In this document: positions 8,018 to 15,627 of the stretch, piece after piece
Position numbering within the stretch: position 1 is the stretch's first letter
How the letters are laid out: the number at the start of each line of letters is the position of its first letter
Source of the DNA: Ekhidna sp.
Lineage (GTDB): Bacteria; Bacteroidota; Bacteroidia; Cytophagales; Cyclobacteriaceae
Direction of reading: 5' to 3'
Length of the DNA stretch: 37,331 nt
Assembly (NCBI GenBank): GCA_014323825.1
Contig: JACONI010000121.1
Span: 7,867-45,197 of the forward strand
Program-made: the position numbers and the translations under genes
Notes under the pieces: generated by a model
Seen by the model: the letters and a program-made list of their open reading frames with translations, nothing else
Told to the model about the DNA's origin: nothing
The model's database searches: none

Positions 8018-8883
8018 AAGGTGAATTTTTTTAAAATTCGTTTGATATCGCTTAAATAAGAACTTCCGAATAGGTTTAAGTGTACGAGCAGAGGATATAG
8101 GTTATGTATATCAATGCGTTCTTCAAACCCCTTTTCCTGAGGGTATTCATCTATATATGCTTCATAAAAAGGCTGCTCAAACCCACCAAACATCGTTGTA
8201 AAAGCAAGTTCAGTTTCCCGATGACCATAATGAACCGCCGGATCTATCAGTACAGGTTCTCCTTCAGTATTGCAAAGAAAATTCCCGCTCCAAAGATCCC
8301 CATGGATAAAAGAAGGAGATTCTTTTGGTACTAATATCTCCAGGCAGTTATACAATTTCCGAAAGTCATCAGTAATATGCTTATCTACTAAACGGGCTTC
8401 TCTGGCGAGTTTAAGTTGAGGCTCCAGTCTCTCATTAACGAAAAATTCGGTCCAGCTTTTATGCTGAATATTTGATTGAGGTAACTGACCAATGTAATTG
8501 TTATGATCAAGTCCAAATTTTTCAGCATCAGATCGGTGCATAATTGCCAGTTTTCTTCCAAAAGAGGGCCAGAATTGGTTTGACCTCACCCCGGGATCAA
8601 TCCATTCAAGTAGTAAGTATGACTTATTATCTTTTGTGCCGATACCCAGTACATTGGGAATTTTTATCTCTGAGTTTTGAACAAGAAGACTTAATCCCAA
8701 AGCTTCTTTTTCAAACAAGTCCAATTCCTCTGATGCGCTCCATTTTAAAAAATAGCAATCAGACCCCGCTTGTATCTTGGCAGTCTCATTGATACAACCG
8801 CCAGCAACACGTTGAAATTTATCCGAACTTTTGACCCCAATATGATCGTAGAGGACAGCATTAAAGAATTTATTGTTCATCAA
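8014..8883 (-). CDS. Fructosamine kinase family protein
   Basis: The 289-residue protein belongs to the aminoglycoside-phosphotransferase-like kinase fold. It shows the catalytic HGDLWSGN (194-201) and metal-binding IDPAVHYGHRE (213-223) motifs, with the LLEWI hinge near 91-95. Family members phosphorylate fructosamine, ribulosamine or related ketoamines on proteins, leading to deglycation; the exact substrate here is unknown. Its ATG overlaps the stop of the phosphatase gene upstream (ATGA). In other bacteria the same kind of pair, a fructosamine-kinase-type gene with a low-molecular-weight phosphatase, is also seen, supporting a linked role. The 3' end overlaps the aspartokinase gene tail to tail by 4 nt. 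Confidence 0.9.
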   Translation of the reverse strand: MMNNKFFNAVLYDHIGVKSSDKFQRVAGGCINETAKIQAGSDCYFLKWSASEELDLFEKEALGLSLLVQNSEIKIPNVLGIGTKDNKSYLLLEWIDPGVRSNQFWPSFGRKLAIMHRSDAEKFGLDHNNYIGQLPQSNIQHKSWTEFFVNERLEPQLKLAREARLVDKHITDDFRKLYNCLEILVPKESPSFIHGDLWSGNFLCNTEGEPVLIDPAVHYGHRETELAFTTMFGGFEQPFYEAYIDEYPQEKGFEERIDIHNLYPLLVHLNLFGSSYLSDIKRILKKFTF

Positions 8884-9350
8884 TCATTCTCACTTCTGAT
8901 GTGATTGATGAACGCATCTATTGACCTGTTTAATATCTTAAAAACATTATCAAATTCACCTTCTTCTCCATAATACGGGTCAGGTACATCTCCTTTTTCA
9001 AGGGGATCAAAATCTCTCATCAGATAGACTTTATGCTTATTGCTGCCCATTATTTCATTTAATATGTTTTTTCTATTGGAAGCATCCATGGCAATTATGT
9101 AGTCAAAATCTTCACCGTGTTTTTTTAGAAACTGCTTACCCAGATGGTCAATCTTCATCCCGTTTTTCTTAACAATCTCTACTGTTCTGGAGTCCGGATC
9201 CTCTCCGATATGATAGCTGGCAGTTCCTGCTGAATCAGAGATATATTTTGACTCAATGCCTAGTTTTCGGACTTTGTTATTAAAGATAGCTTCTGCCATC
9301 GGAGACCGACAGATGTTTCCTAGACAGACAAATAAAATTTTTTTCATCAA
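8880..9350 (-). CDS. Low-molecular-weight protein tyrosine phosphatase
   Basis: The 156-residue protein has the N-terminal P-loop C9LGNICR15S typical of low-molecular-weight phosphatases and the general-acid Asp in DPYYG (D124). Known family members dephosphorylate phosphotyrosine proteins or, in some lineages, small molecules or phosphoarginine. It heads a two-gene operon with the fructosamine-kinase-like gene (4-nt overlap), so its substrate may belong to the same protein-repair route; that is inference. The start could be either of the two adjacent Met codons. Confidence 0.93.
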   Translation of the reverse strand: MMKKILFVCLGNICRSPMAEAIFNNKVRKLGIESKYISDSAGTASYHIGEDPDSRTVEIVKKNGMKIDHLGKQFLKKHGEDFDYIIAMDASNRKNILNEIMGSNKHKVYLMRDFDPLEKGDVPDPYYGEEGEFDNVFKILNRSIDAFINHIRSEND

Positions 9351-9426
9351 AGGGGTTACTTTTTCTGATTATGAAGTATATAACAAATGTATTACGCAAA
9401 TTTATTCATATACCTGTTTGACAAGC

Positions 9427-9466
9427 AAAAAGAAAAGTTCCGTTTTTGGCGGGACTTTTCTTTTTA
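9427..9466. terminator. Strong bidirectional hairpin between divergent genes
   Basis: An AAAAGAAAAG arm, GTTCCG and its partner CGGGACTTTTCTTTT form a long stem (one G-U pair) with T tracts in both directions. It looks like a Rho-independent terminator. No recognised gene ends here: the phosphatase gene starts leftwards at 9350 and rsgA starts rightwards at 9574. It may end an unannotated small RNA or prevent read-through between the two promoters. Confidence 0.65.
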
Positions 9467-9573
9467 CGGAGTTTGAAAAAATAGTTATTAAAGAAAAGAG
9501 AACAATAATTTTAATAGCCTTAAAAATCCGGCGATTTCATCTCTGAGATTTTGTATTTGTATTTTAGCCGGTA

Positions 9574-10488
9574 ATGAAAGGATTGATTACGAAATCCACC
9601 GGTCTTTGGTATCAGGTTTCTTCAGAGGATAAAAAGTATAATGCAAGATTAAAAGGGAAGTTCAAGCTGGAAAATAAAAAACTGACCAACCCTATCGCAG
9701 TGGGGGATCGGGTAGAATTTGAATTGAACGAACAGGTAGAAGATGAATGGGTAATCACGAATATTTATCCGAGGGAGAACTATGTTTTACGTGAAAGCCC
9801 TCGAAAAAAAGGTTATCACCATATCATAGCCAGCAATATTGATCAAGGAATTTTAATTGTTACTCTTAAAATGCCAAGAACCTCAATTGGGTTTGTTGAT
9901 CGTTTTTTGATAAGTCTGGAAGCATTCAGGATACCCGGGATTATCATATTTAACAAATCGGATATTTACTCATCTAAAGACCTTTCCAGGGTTGACTTTT
10001 TAAAAGGTATTTATGAAAAAGTAGGATATCGGGTACTAATCACCAGCTTTAATAATGATCCCCTAGACAACGTTAAATCTCTGTTATTAAATAAGATAAG
10101 TTTGTTATCAGGTCACAGCGGTGCAGGTAAATCAACACTAATTAACAGATTTATTCCACAGGCAAACCAGGAAGTACAAAAGGTGTCAAGCTTTGCAGGC
10201 AAAGGAGTTCATACAACCACTTTTGCTGAGTTGTTTGAGTTGAATAAAAACACGAAGGTTATAGATACTCCGGGAATAAAGGAGTTGGGGCTTGCTGAGA
10301 TTGAAAATGAAGAATTGTCCCATTATTTTCCGGAAATGAGAAAATATTTAGGTAAGTGTAAGTTTAATAACTGTCTGCACGATAATGAGCCGGATTGTGC
10401 AATAAAAGAGAGACTAGGTAAAGATATTTCAGCTATTAGATATGACAGTTACCTTTCAACCCTGAAGAATGAAGACAACAGAAAGTAA
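9574..10488 (+). CDS. rsgA: Ribosome small subunit-dependent GTPase RsgA
   Basis: RsgA is a circularly permuted GTPase that checks late 30S subunit maturation. The 304-residue sequence has an N-terminal OB fold (about 1-70), then the permuted GTPase motifs in the expected order: NKSD (127-130), GHSGAGKST (180-188), the TTT switch (214-216) and DTPG (231-234). The C-terminal zinc site is C262, C267, H269 and C275. The ATG at 9574 gives a full OB fold. About 280 bp after the stop (10489-10768) show no gene I can support. Confidence 0.97.
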   Translation: MKGLITKSTGLWYQVSSEDKKYNARLKGKFKLENKKLTNPIAVGDRVEFELNEQVEDEWVITNIYPRENYVLRESPRKKGYHHIIASNIDQGILIVTLKMPRTSIGFVDRFLISLEAFRIPGIIIFNKSDIYSSKDLSRVDFLKGIYEKVGYRVLITSFNNDPLDNVKSLLLNKISLLSGHSGAGKSTLINRFIPQANQEVQKVSSFAGKGVHTTTFAELFELNKNTKVIDTPGIKELGLAEIENEELSHYFPEMRKYLGKCKFNNCLHDNEPDCAIKERLGKDISAIRYDSYLSTLKNEDNRK

Positions 10489-10768
10489 TGCGTTATTATT
10501 CGTAACATCATTCAACGTGTAATAATCGTTCTTTTTATTCAAACATAAAGGGATGAAAAGGCGTAAGACCCTGCTACGCATATTTTGACTTTGCCGGAGC
10601 GTGTTTTGACTTTCAGAAATGCATTCCTTCTGCTTACAATTGTGTTCTTTTCTCCCGCAGATAGGCACAGATTCGCCAGGTGTTGTCAAATACCACAGCT
10701 TAATAAAAATTGGGTGTTGTGAAGTCCATTTCTAAAAAAATACGGAAATTACAAAATACTTTAAGCGT

Positions 10769-11117
10769 ATGAGAGAAGATAGTACCACCTTACTGGTTGC
10801 CATATTGGGTATCATTGCCCCGCATTTTAAATCCATGGGTAGCCCTCTTTGTAGGCATATTGAGTATTTTATGGCTCTCTTTCCAACTTATAAGAGGGGT
10901 AAGGAGATGGAAAGACGATACACAAAGACGAAGGGAGGAGAAGGAGAAAAGAGAAGAGGAAAAAGCAAGGAGAGAGGAGGAGAAGGAGAAGAGATCGGAG
11001 GAGAAAGAGAGGCACCTTGTTCAAATGAGCGTGCTGAAACTTCAAGAGGAGAAAGAGAAGTCCGAAAAAGCACGTATAGACCTTGAGTTGGAAAGACTGA
11101 AAGGAAACGCAAAGTAA
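10769..11117 (+). pseudogene. Small membrane protein with charged coiled coil, probable frameshift
   Basis: From ATG 10769 one frame reads MREDSTTLLVAILGIIAP. Near 10821 the natural continuation, ILNPWVALFVGILSILWL, is in another frame that goes on to 11117. Joined, they give a coherent protein: two short hydrophobic helices followed by a Lys/Glu/Arg-rich coiled coil with EEKEKREEEKARREEEKE-type repeats. A one-base error or mutation in the CCCCGC stretch would explain it. Without the shift, a TTG at 10797 would be the only start for the second frame. I do not recognise the family; the hairpin-plus-coil layout resembles small phage or accessory membrane proteins. The purine-rich coil makes the opposite strands look open, but those frames are not credible. 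Confidence 0.45.
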
Positions 11118-11164
11118 GCACCTCCTCTCTCCCTTTCCCTATTTCCCGAAAAAAGAAAAGGCAA

Positions 11165-11401
11165 GGCTTCATCATATCCTTTGAAGTAACGCTAGATTTT
11201 GAACTAAAACACCGGATTTTATTTTTTGGGAACTCAGTTAAAGTCCTTGAACAGGAGGCGTTGAAAAAGCAAATGACGGATGAGATAATTGATTTAGTCG
11301 AGCCATTGTTTATGGCTCTTCTTCCCTACATAATGCTCCCGCTAGGTGTAGTTTGTAACTATATTTTAGATATATTCTGCTCACCTGCCCAAAAATATTG
11401 A
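11165..11401 (+). pseudogene. Remnant resembling the C-terminus of a WYL-domain regulator
   Basis: This frame reads FEVTLDFELKHRILFFG followed by NSVKVLEQEALKKQM. This resembles the end of WYL-domain transcription factors, where a final beta-strand is followed by a (V)xVLxPxxL helix. No start codon, no helix-turn-helix and no WYL core are present upstream. The frame runs on past the homologous part into a palindromic repeat before stopping. I treat it as a decayed 3' end. The similarity is from memory, so confidence is low. Confidence 0.3.
11345..11365 (+). repeat. Dispersed palindromic repeat, copy 1 (decayed right arm)
   Basis: The left arm GGTGTAGTT, preceded by CTA, and spacer TGT match the two other copies, but the right arm AACTATATT has diverged from AACTACACC. 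All three copies have the same orientation. The following 11402-11629 shows no gene I can support. Confidence 0.6.
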
Positions 11402-11629
11402 ACTCTATTGCAACTTTACATTATCTTTATAGTATAAGTTTTGAGGTAATATATTTACCTGAAGTCAGAGACTTTTTTAGGTAAATTGCCCCTCAAGCAC
11501 CAAGAAACTGATTTATAATATTAATACAGCAAAGCAGGTTAATTTGGAATTGGAAAGATATTGACAATGATATTTTTAAAGATTTGACGGATAAGCTCAA
11601 CCAAAACCGACAGAATTGATTAAAATGAA

Positions 11630-11866
11630 ATGCCAGCAATTTTAAAACATAGTGGATATAGATTTTTCTTTTATGTCAATGACCATCAGCCCAAACACAT
11701 TCATATTGAAAAAGACAATAAAACGGCAAAATTTAATCTTGAGCATTTGCAGTTGATCAAGTCAAGGAAGTTTAATGCTTCTGAAATAAGGGAAATTCGT
11801 AAATTAGTCGAAAATAATATAACACTCTTTATAAAAAAATGGGATGAATACTTTAACAATAAATAA
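11630..11866 (+). CDS. DUF4160 family protein (module 1)
   Basis: The 78-residue protein is a typical short DUF4160 member. It carries the family signature N17DHQPKHIH25, with the Asn-Asp-His and the closing HxH. The fold and activity are, to my knowledge, not established. It overlaps by 23 nt the following DUF2442 gene. This gene order recurs widely in bacteria and has the compact form of a toxin-antitoxin pair, but a toxin role is inference. The pair sits between two copies of a palindromic repeat (11345 and 12218) in a patch of decayed genes, consistent with accessory DNA. Confidence 0.8.
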   Translation: MPAILKHSGYRFFFYVNDHQPKHIHIEKDNKTAKFNLEHLQLIKSRKFNASEIREIRKLVENNITLFIKKWDEYFNNK

Positions 11867-12080
11867 ATCATTTTTAGCGACAGACCTATCATTTACGGAA
11901 AATAAGATGATCGTTTTTTTTGAAGATGGCAGAGAATTGGCTATTCCCCTTGAATGGTTTTCAAAACTGCGAAATGCAACTAAAGAACAACTAAAAAATT
12001 GGCGTTTTATTGGAGACGGGGAGGGCATACATTGGGAAGAATTAGATGAGGATATACTTGTAGAAAACTTATTAGAATGA
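11844..12080 (+). CDS. DUF2442 family protein (module 1)
   Basis: The 78-residue protein matches DUF2442: a short beta-rich start, the strand pair MIVFFEDGRELAIPLEWFSKL and the ending WRFIGDGEGIHWEELDEDI. The IHWxxLDEDI tail is a family hallmark. Some DUF2442 proteins are fused to DNA-binding domains elsewhere, so an antitoxin-like regulatory role has been suggested by context; this one has no such domain. The start is placed at the ATG inside the end of the DUF4160 gene, giving the long overlap seen in coupled pairs. Confidence 0.82.
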   Translation: MNTLTINKSFLATDLSFTENKMIVFFEDGRELAIPLEWFSKLRNATKEQLKNWRFIGDGEGIHWEELDEDILVENLLE

Positions 12081-12217
12081 TATAATCAAAATAGATTTTT
12101 TCAGGGAATTGGTTGCTCCTTTGAAGGATATAAACGGGATATGCAAACAGAAGCATAAATAAGAAATAGATGAGTAAAAAAATCCTTGAGATGCCTGCAA
12201 AGCAACCCTCTCTAGGT

Positions 12218-12238
12218 GGTGTAGTTTGCAACTACACC
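12218..12238 (+). repeat. Dispersed palindromic repeat, copy 2
   Basis: GGTGTAGTT, spacer TGC and AACTACACC form a perfect 9-bp stem. It is preceded by CTAGGT, with GGT duplicated compared with the other copies. Confidence 0.75.
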
Positions 12239-12273
12239 TTAATAAATATATATCCGGCTGCTTAAAAATGAAC

Positions 12274-12846
12274 CTAACCGGTTGAAAGTTCTCTATGCCT
12301 GAAACAATCTACAGTATGATCATTAACCATCCCGACTGCCTGCATGTGAGCATAAATTATTGTTGACCCGACAAACTTAAACCCTCTTTGTTTTAAGTCT
12401 TTTGAAAGCACATCAGATGCTTTCGTTGTTATCGGTACTTCTTTCATTGACTTCCAATGGTTGATGATTGGCTCGCCATCAACGAACTGCCATATATACT
12501 CATCAAAACTTCCAAACTCCTTTTGTACCTCTATGAATTTTTTGGCGTTACGGATGGCTGCCTCAATCTTTAGCCTGTTTCGTATGATTGAAGGGTTTTG
12601 AATTAAATCTTCAACCATCTCCTGACCATAACCGGCAACTGTGGCGACATCAAACTCCGCAAAGGCTTTTTTATAGCCGGCTCTTTTTTTCAAAACAGTG
12701 GCCCAGCTAAGGCCCGCCTGAGCGCTTTCCAATACCAAAAACTCAAAATGCTTTTTTTCGTTATGAACAGGGACACCCCATTCTTCATCATGATATTGCA
12801 CATATTGATCAAAGGTATTTCGGCACCATTCGCATCGGTTTTTCAT
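12274..12846 (-). CDS. tag: DNA-3-methyladenine glycosylase I
   Basis: Tag removes 3-methyladenine from alkylated DNA, starting base-excision repair. Starting from the ATG at 12846 the protein has 190 residues, normal for Tag, and begins MKNRCEWC as expected. An upstream ATG at 12900 would add 18 residues not seen in the family. The zinc ligands C5, H19, H177 and C181 and the base-binding segment LESAQAGLSWATVLKKR (39-55, with E40) are present. It is divergent from the next gene with a small gap, so the two probably share a promoter region. Confidence 0.95.
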   Translation of the reverse strand: MKNRCEWCRNTFDQYVQYHDEEWGVPVHNEKKHFEFLVLESAQAGLSWATVLKKRAGYKKAFAEFDVATVAGYGQEMVEDLIQNPSIIRNRLKIEAAIRNAKKFIEVQKEFGSFDEYIWQFVDGEPIINHWKSMKEVPITTKASDVLSKDLKQRGFKFVGSTIIYAHMQAVGMVNDHTVDCFRHRELSTG

Positions 12847-12903
12847 AATCTTATAAATTCGTTGTTTATTACACATAGATAATCTTTCATTGCCAACCAT
12901 TTT

Positions 12904-13980
12904 ATGAGAATTACATTTTTTATCTGCCTTTTCCTTCTTCGAATAAGCCTTGAAGGTCAGATACCGGTTTATGATTACCTGAAATTTGAAAAGTCATTAA
13001 TTGTTCCGGAGAGCATTAATCGTGAGAGAACTGCTGTTGTTGTTCAGGTGCCTGACAGAACCGGAAGTTTTAGAGAGGTGGGTGATTGGAAGCAGATTGC
13101 TGAGAAAGTGCATAAGGCTTTTGTGAAAATGGGTATAGATGCGGTTTTTTATCTAAATCATTATGCTTTAGGAAGTGATATCTCAAAGAAGAATCATAAA
13201 GAGTTATTCGACTCCAGAAGAGTTGAGCACATAATCTTTGTCACAAAAAGTGATGCAGGGTTTGAGCTGATTATATGTCATTACAGCAGAACATCTTCTT
13301 TTCTATCGTTGGAAAAGCCTGTTTTTTATTTGCAAAAACAAGAACTGTATGAACTCCTGCTTCAAACCGGAAAAGAAATCAGAAGGGCTGATCTAAGCAA
13401 AGAAAATTTTCTTATCCCCGAAAAACCTAACTATATAAAGGGAATTTCTATCGTAGAAAAGTCTTTGCTTAAAAATTATCCGGGTATATTAAGAAGAAGT
13501 AAGTTGGTGGTTGAACGGTTTAGTAAGTTATCTGTCCCGTCAGACAGTGATGATGAAATCAATCAAAAAATTGACTCTTATAATAAGGATATTGAAAATA
13601 AAAACGCAATGTTTGTGAAATTAATGGAAGCATATCCTTATGATTATGAGTTCATTGACCCTATGAATGACGAGGATTTACTCAGAAGAAGACATCAATT
13701 CGTACTAAGGTCTGTAAGCGGCCCAACAGATATTTTAAGACAAATGTTAAATTTTGATACCCCTGATTCTGAGACTGATTATGTTTCAACAATCCCAATC
13801 ATGCCGGATCAAACACAGGCCAAACCTATTCCACGGGATGCGCTCGTTCATAAGTTTTACATAAGACAAAATATTTCAAAAAATATACACGCAGGCGTTT
13901 GGGATGCAGATGTTACCTGGGAAGATGCACTCGGAAATATGATTGGTAACCTTATTCAAGAGCATAATGCTGACAAATAA
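12904..13980 (+). CDS. Secreted protein of unknown function
   Basis: The 358-residue product starts with a clear signal peptide (MRITFFICLFLLRISLEGQ). The mature part contains the segments ERTAVVVQVPDRTGSF and VEHIIFVTKSDAGFELIICHYS, suggesting an alpha/beta fold, followed by a long helical, charged region (about 200-270) and a conserved-looking C-terminus ending HAGVWDADVTWEDALGNMIGNLI. I do not recognise a named domain. It overlaps the downstream N-acetyltransferase gene by 14 nt, so the two are cotranscribed. Probably periplasmic. Confidence 0.75.
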   Translation: MRITFFICLFLLRISLEGQIPVYDYLKFEKSLIVPESINRERTAVVVQVPDRTGSFREVGDWKQIAEKVHKAFVKMGIDAVFYLNHYALGSDISKKNHKELFDSRRVEHIIFVTKSDAGFELIICHYSRTSSFLSLEKPVFYLQKQELYELLLQTGKEIRRADLSKENFLIPEKPNYIKGISIVEKSLLKNYPGILRRSKLVVERFSKLSVPSDSDDEINQKIDSYNKDIENKNAMFVKLMEAYPYDYEFIDPMNDEDLLRRRHQFVLRSVSGPTDILRQMLNFDTPDSETDYVSTIPIMPDQTQAKPIPRDALVHKFYIRQNISKNIHAGVWDADVTWEDALGNMIGNLIQEHNADK

Positions 13981-14791
13981 GTCATCTGAATTTTTTGGAA
14001 ATAAGCCTAAAACGGAGGCGATTGATATTAATTCCTATCTTAAAAGAATAAGAGCACAGAAAGAGAAGCCCTCTATCAGCTATTTAAAAAAACTACACAG
14101 GGCTCATCTGATAAATGTACCGTTTGAAAATCTTGACATTCATTATAAAAACAAAATAATTCTTGATTACCGGAAAATTTACAAAAAGATTGTGAGCAGA
14201 AGAAGGGGTGGGTTTTGCTACGAACTTAATGGCCTTTTTTACCATCTTCTTTATCATCTGGGCTTCAATAGCTATTTAATATCAGCGAGGGTGAAACAGG
14301 AAGAAGGGTTTTCGAAGGATTATGATCACATGGCCGTCCTGGTTTTACTTGAAAATGAACGCTGGTTAGTTGATGTTGGATTTGGCGACTCTTTTATTTA
14401 TCCTAAAAAAATAGAAATCAATAAAGTACAAATGGACTATGTTGATTATTGGAGAGTCGTTGCTGACCCGGATGAAAACCTGATACTTCAGCAGTCTGAT
14501 GATTATTCGAGTTTTCGGTCTAAATATTTTTTCACGCTTGAAAAAAAGCAGCCTATTCAATTTATGGATAGATGCGAGTTTCACCAAACTTCCATAGAAT
14601 CACATTTTACAAAACAAAAGCTAATAACCCGGCTGACGGCAAAAGGAAGAATTATGCTGACAGAAAGGAAACTTAAAATTTCCGAACTGGGAAATACCAC
14701 AGAGCAGGAAATTACGAATGAAGATGAATTCTTATCAAAACTCCGACAGCATTTTGGAATTGGCTTTCGCCAGCTGATGCGTAACCCGTAA
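13967..14791 (+). CDS. Arylamine N-acetyltransferase
   Basis: The enzyme family transfers an acetyl or other acyl group from CoA to arylamines and related substrates. Using the ATG at 13967 the protein has 274 residues, typical of the family, and carries the catalytic triad Cys84 (RRGGFCYELNG), His121 (DYDHMAVLV) and Asp136 (LVDVGFGD). The motif VPFENLD (51-57) near the N-terminus also fits. An earlier TTG-type start would add eight residues without family support. It overlaps the secreted-protein gene by 14 nt and is followed by a terminator. The native substrate is unknown. Confidence 0.93.
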   Translation: MLTNKSSEFFGNKPKTEAIDINSYLKRIRAQKEKPSISYLKKLHRAHLINVPFENLDIHYKNKIILDYRKIYKKIVSRRRGGFCYELNGLFYHLLYHLGFNSYLISARVKQEEGFSKDYDHMAVLVLLENERWLVDVGFGDSFIYPKKIEINKVQMDYVDYWRVVADPDENLILQQSDDYSSFRSKYFFTLEKKQPIQFMDRCEFHQTSIESHFTKQKLITRLTAKGRIMLTERKLKISELGNTTEQEITNEDEFLSKLRQHFGIGFRQLMRNP

Positions 14792-14795
14792 TAAT

Positions 14796-14824
14796 AAACC
14801 GGCACCGCAAGAGTCGGTTTTCTC
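14796..14824 (+). terminator. Terminator after the N-acetyltransferase gene
   Basis: AAACCG (14796-14801) pairs with CGGTTT (14815-14820) and is followed by TCTCTTT. It lies between the N-acetyltransferase stop and the convergent TerB-like gene. Confidence 0.6.
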
Positions 14825-14825
14825 T

Positions 14826-15221
14826 TTAGTGTTGATATTTTTTGATTGCCCGCTTCAATGAAGTAACATCTGAGGCGATAGCGGGGTCACTGTATATTCG
14901 GGATGACAAAGCTGATATTACACTTTTCTTGAAGCCAATCTTTTCTGCAAGATCTTCGCAGAACTTTATCTCAGAAAGATATATCTGATTGTCAATTTTC
15001 ATCAATTGAACCAAATGAAACAAACACTCAAACTTGTCATCCTCTGACATTGTATTCAGGGGAGGCAGCGGCTCCGGGTTTTCAACATACCCATCTATTT
15101 CTTTTTCCGGAATGCCATTGGCTTTTCCAATCATGTAAATCAGGTTCTTTTCTTCACTGTCAAAGTCCCCATCTATATTAGCAAGTTGAACCAATACACT
15201 CAACTTTGATTTGATGTCCAT
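14826..15221 (-). CDS. TerB-like (tellurite-resistance family) protein
   Basis: The 131-residue protein is all helical, with the TerB hallmarks: an acidic loop near the N-terminus (LANIDGDFDSEEKNLI, about 13-28) and a second one (MKIDNQIYLSEIKFCEDLAEKIG). The acidic loops are the presumed metal-binding sites. Stand-alone TerB-like proteins are common in Bacteroidota outside any ter operon; none of terA, C, D or E is nearby, so tellurite resistance should not be assumed. It is convergent with the N-acetyltransferase gene. Confidence 0.8.
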   Translation of the reverse strand: MDIKSKLSVLVQLANIDGDFDSEEKNLIYMIGKANGIPEKEIDGYVENPEPLPPLNTMSEDDKFECLFHLVQLMKIDNQIYLSEIKFCEDLAEKIGFKKSVISALSSRIYSDPAIASDVTSLKRAIKKYQH

Positions 15222-15627
15222 ATTCTAATGTTTAAACTTTTAAGTATTTATTTGCTTCTTTCAATAGCACATCTGGTGTTATTACAGTAAGTATGATTTT
15301 TACACTTATTCAAAATAAAACAAATCATACTAACCTACCCTTAATGTTAAGAGTACAAATATAGTTAAAAACGGAAAAAAAATCTAAAAAGCAACATTAT
15401 TTATCCAATGGCTGCTCCCGTTCCCAACTAGGTGTAGTTTGTAACTACACCTCCCCTTTTCTTCATTAAAATACGCCTGCGCCAATCAGCGAAATCTACT
15501 GGAGAGTAGAAAGCCTGTCGAATGGGTCTGGGGCAAACGCAATGAAAAGACCGTTAGGGCGTTCCGGTGTAAAATAAATGCGTTAGGTATAAAATGGGGC
15601 TGTCTATTGACGGATAATGAGCAGGTT
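15222..15627. other. Gene-free region with one palindromic repeat
   Basis: About 400 bp between the TerB-like gene and sucC. It holds copy 3 of the palindromic repeat at 15430-15452. The right part (about 15475-15600) is higher in G+C than the left but has no open frame I can support and no recognisable RNA structure. Confidence 0.55.
15430..15452 (+). repeat. Dispersed palindromic repeat, copy 3 (best preserved)
   Basis: Arms AGGTGTAGTT and AACTACACCT with spacer TGT form a perfect 10-bp stem, preceded by CT. The upstream TGCTCCCG is shared with copy 1. Confidence 0.75.

Noticed and set aside
9256-9546. Plus-strand frame across the phosphatase start and the hairpin
   Set aside because: It overlaps the phosphatase coding sequence and translates through the terminator stem; no family support.
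10456-10689. Minus-strand frame after rsgA
   Set aside because: It overlaps the end of rsgA, has no recognisable family and an atypical composition.
10888-11175. Long minus-strand frame rich in Ser, Pro and Leu
   Set aside because: It is the reverse of the purine-rich coiled-coil repeat and has no independent support.
14826-15221. Tellurite resistance locus
   Set aside because: Only a stand-alone TerB-like protein is present; no other ter gene is nearby.
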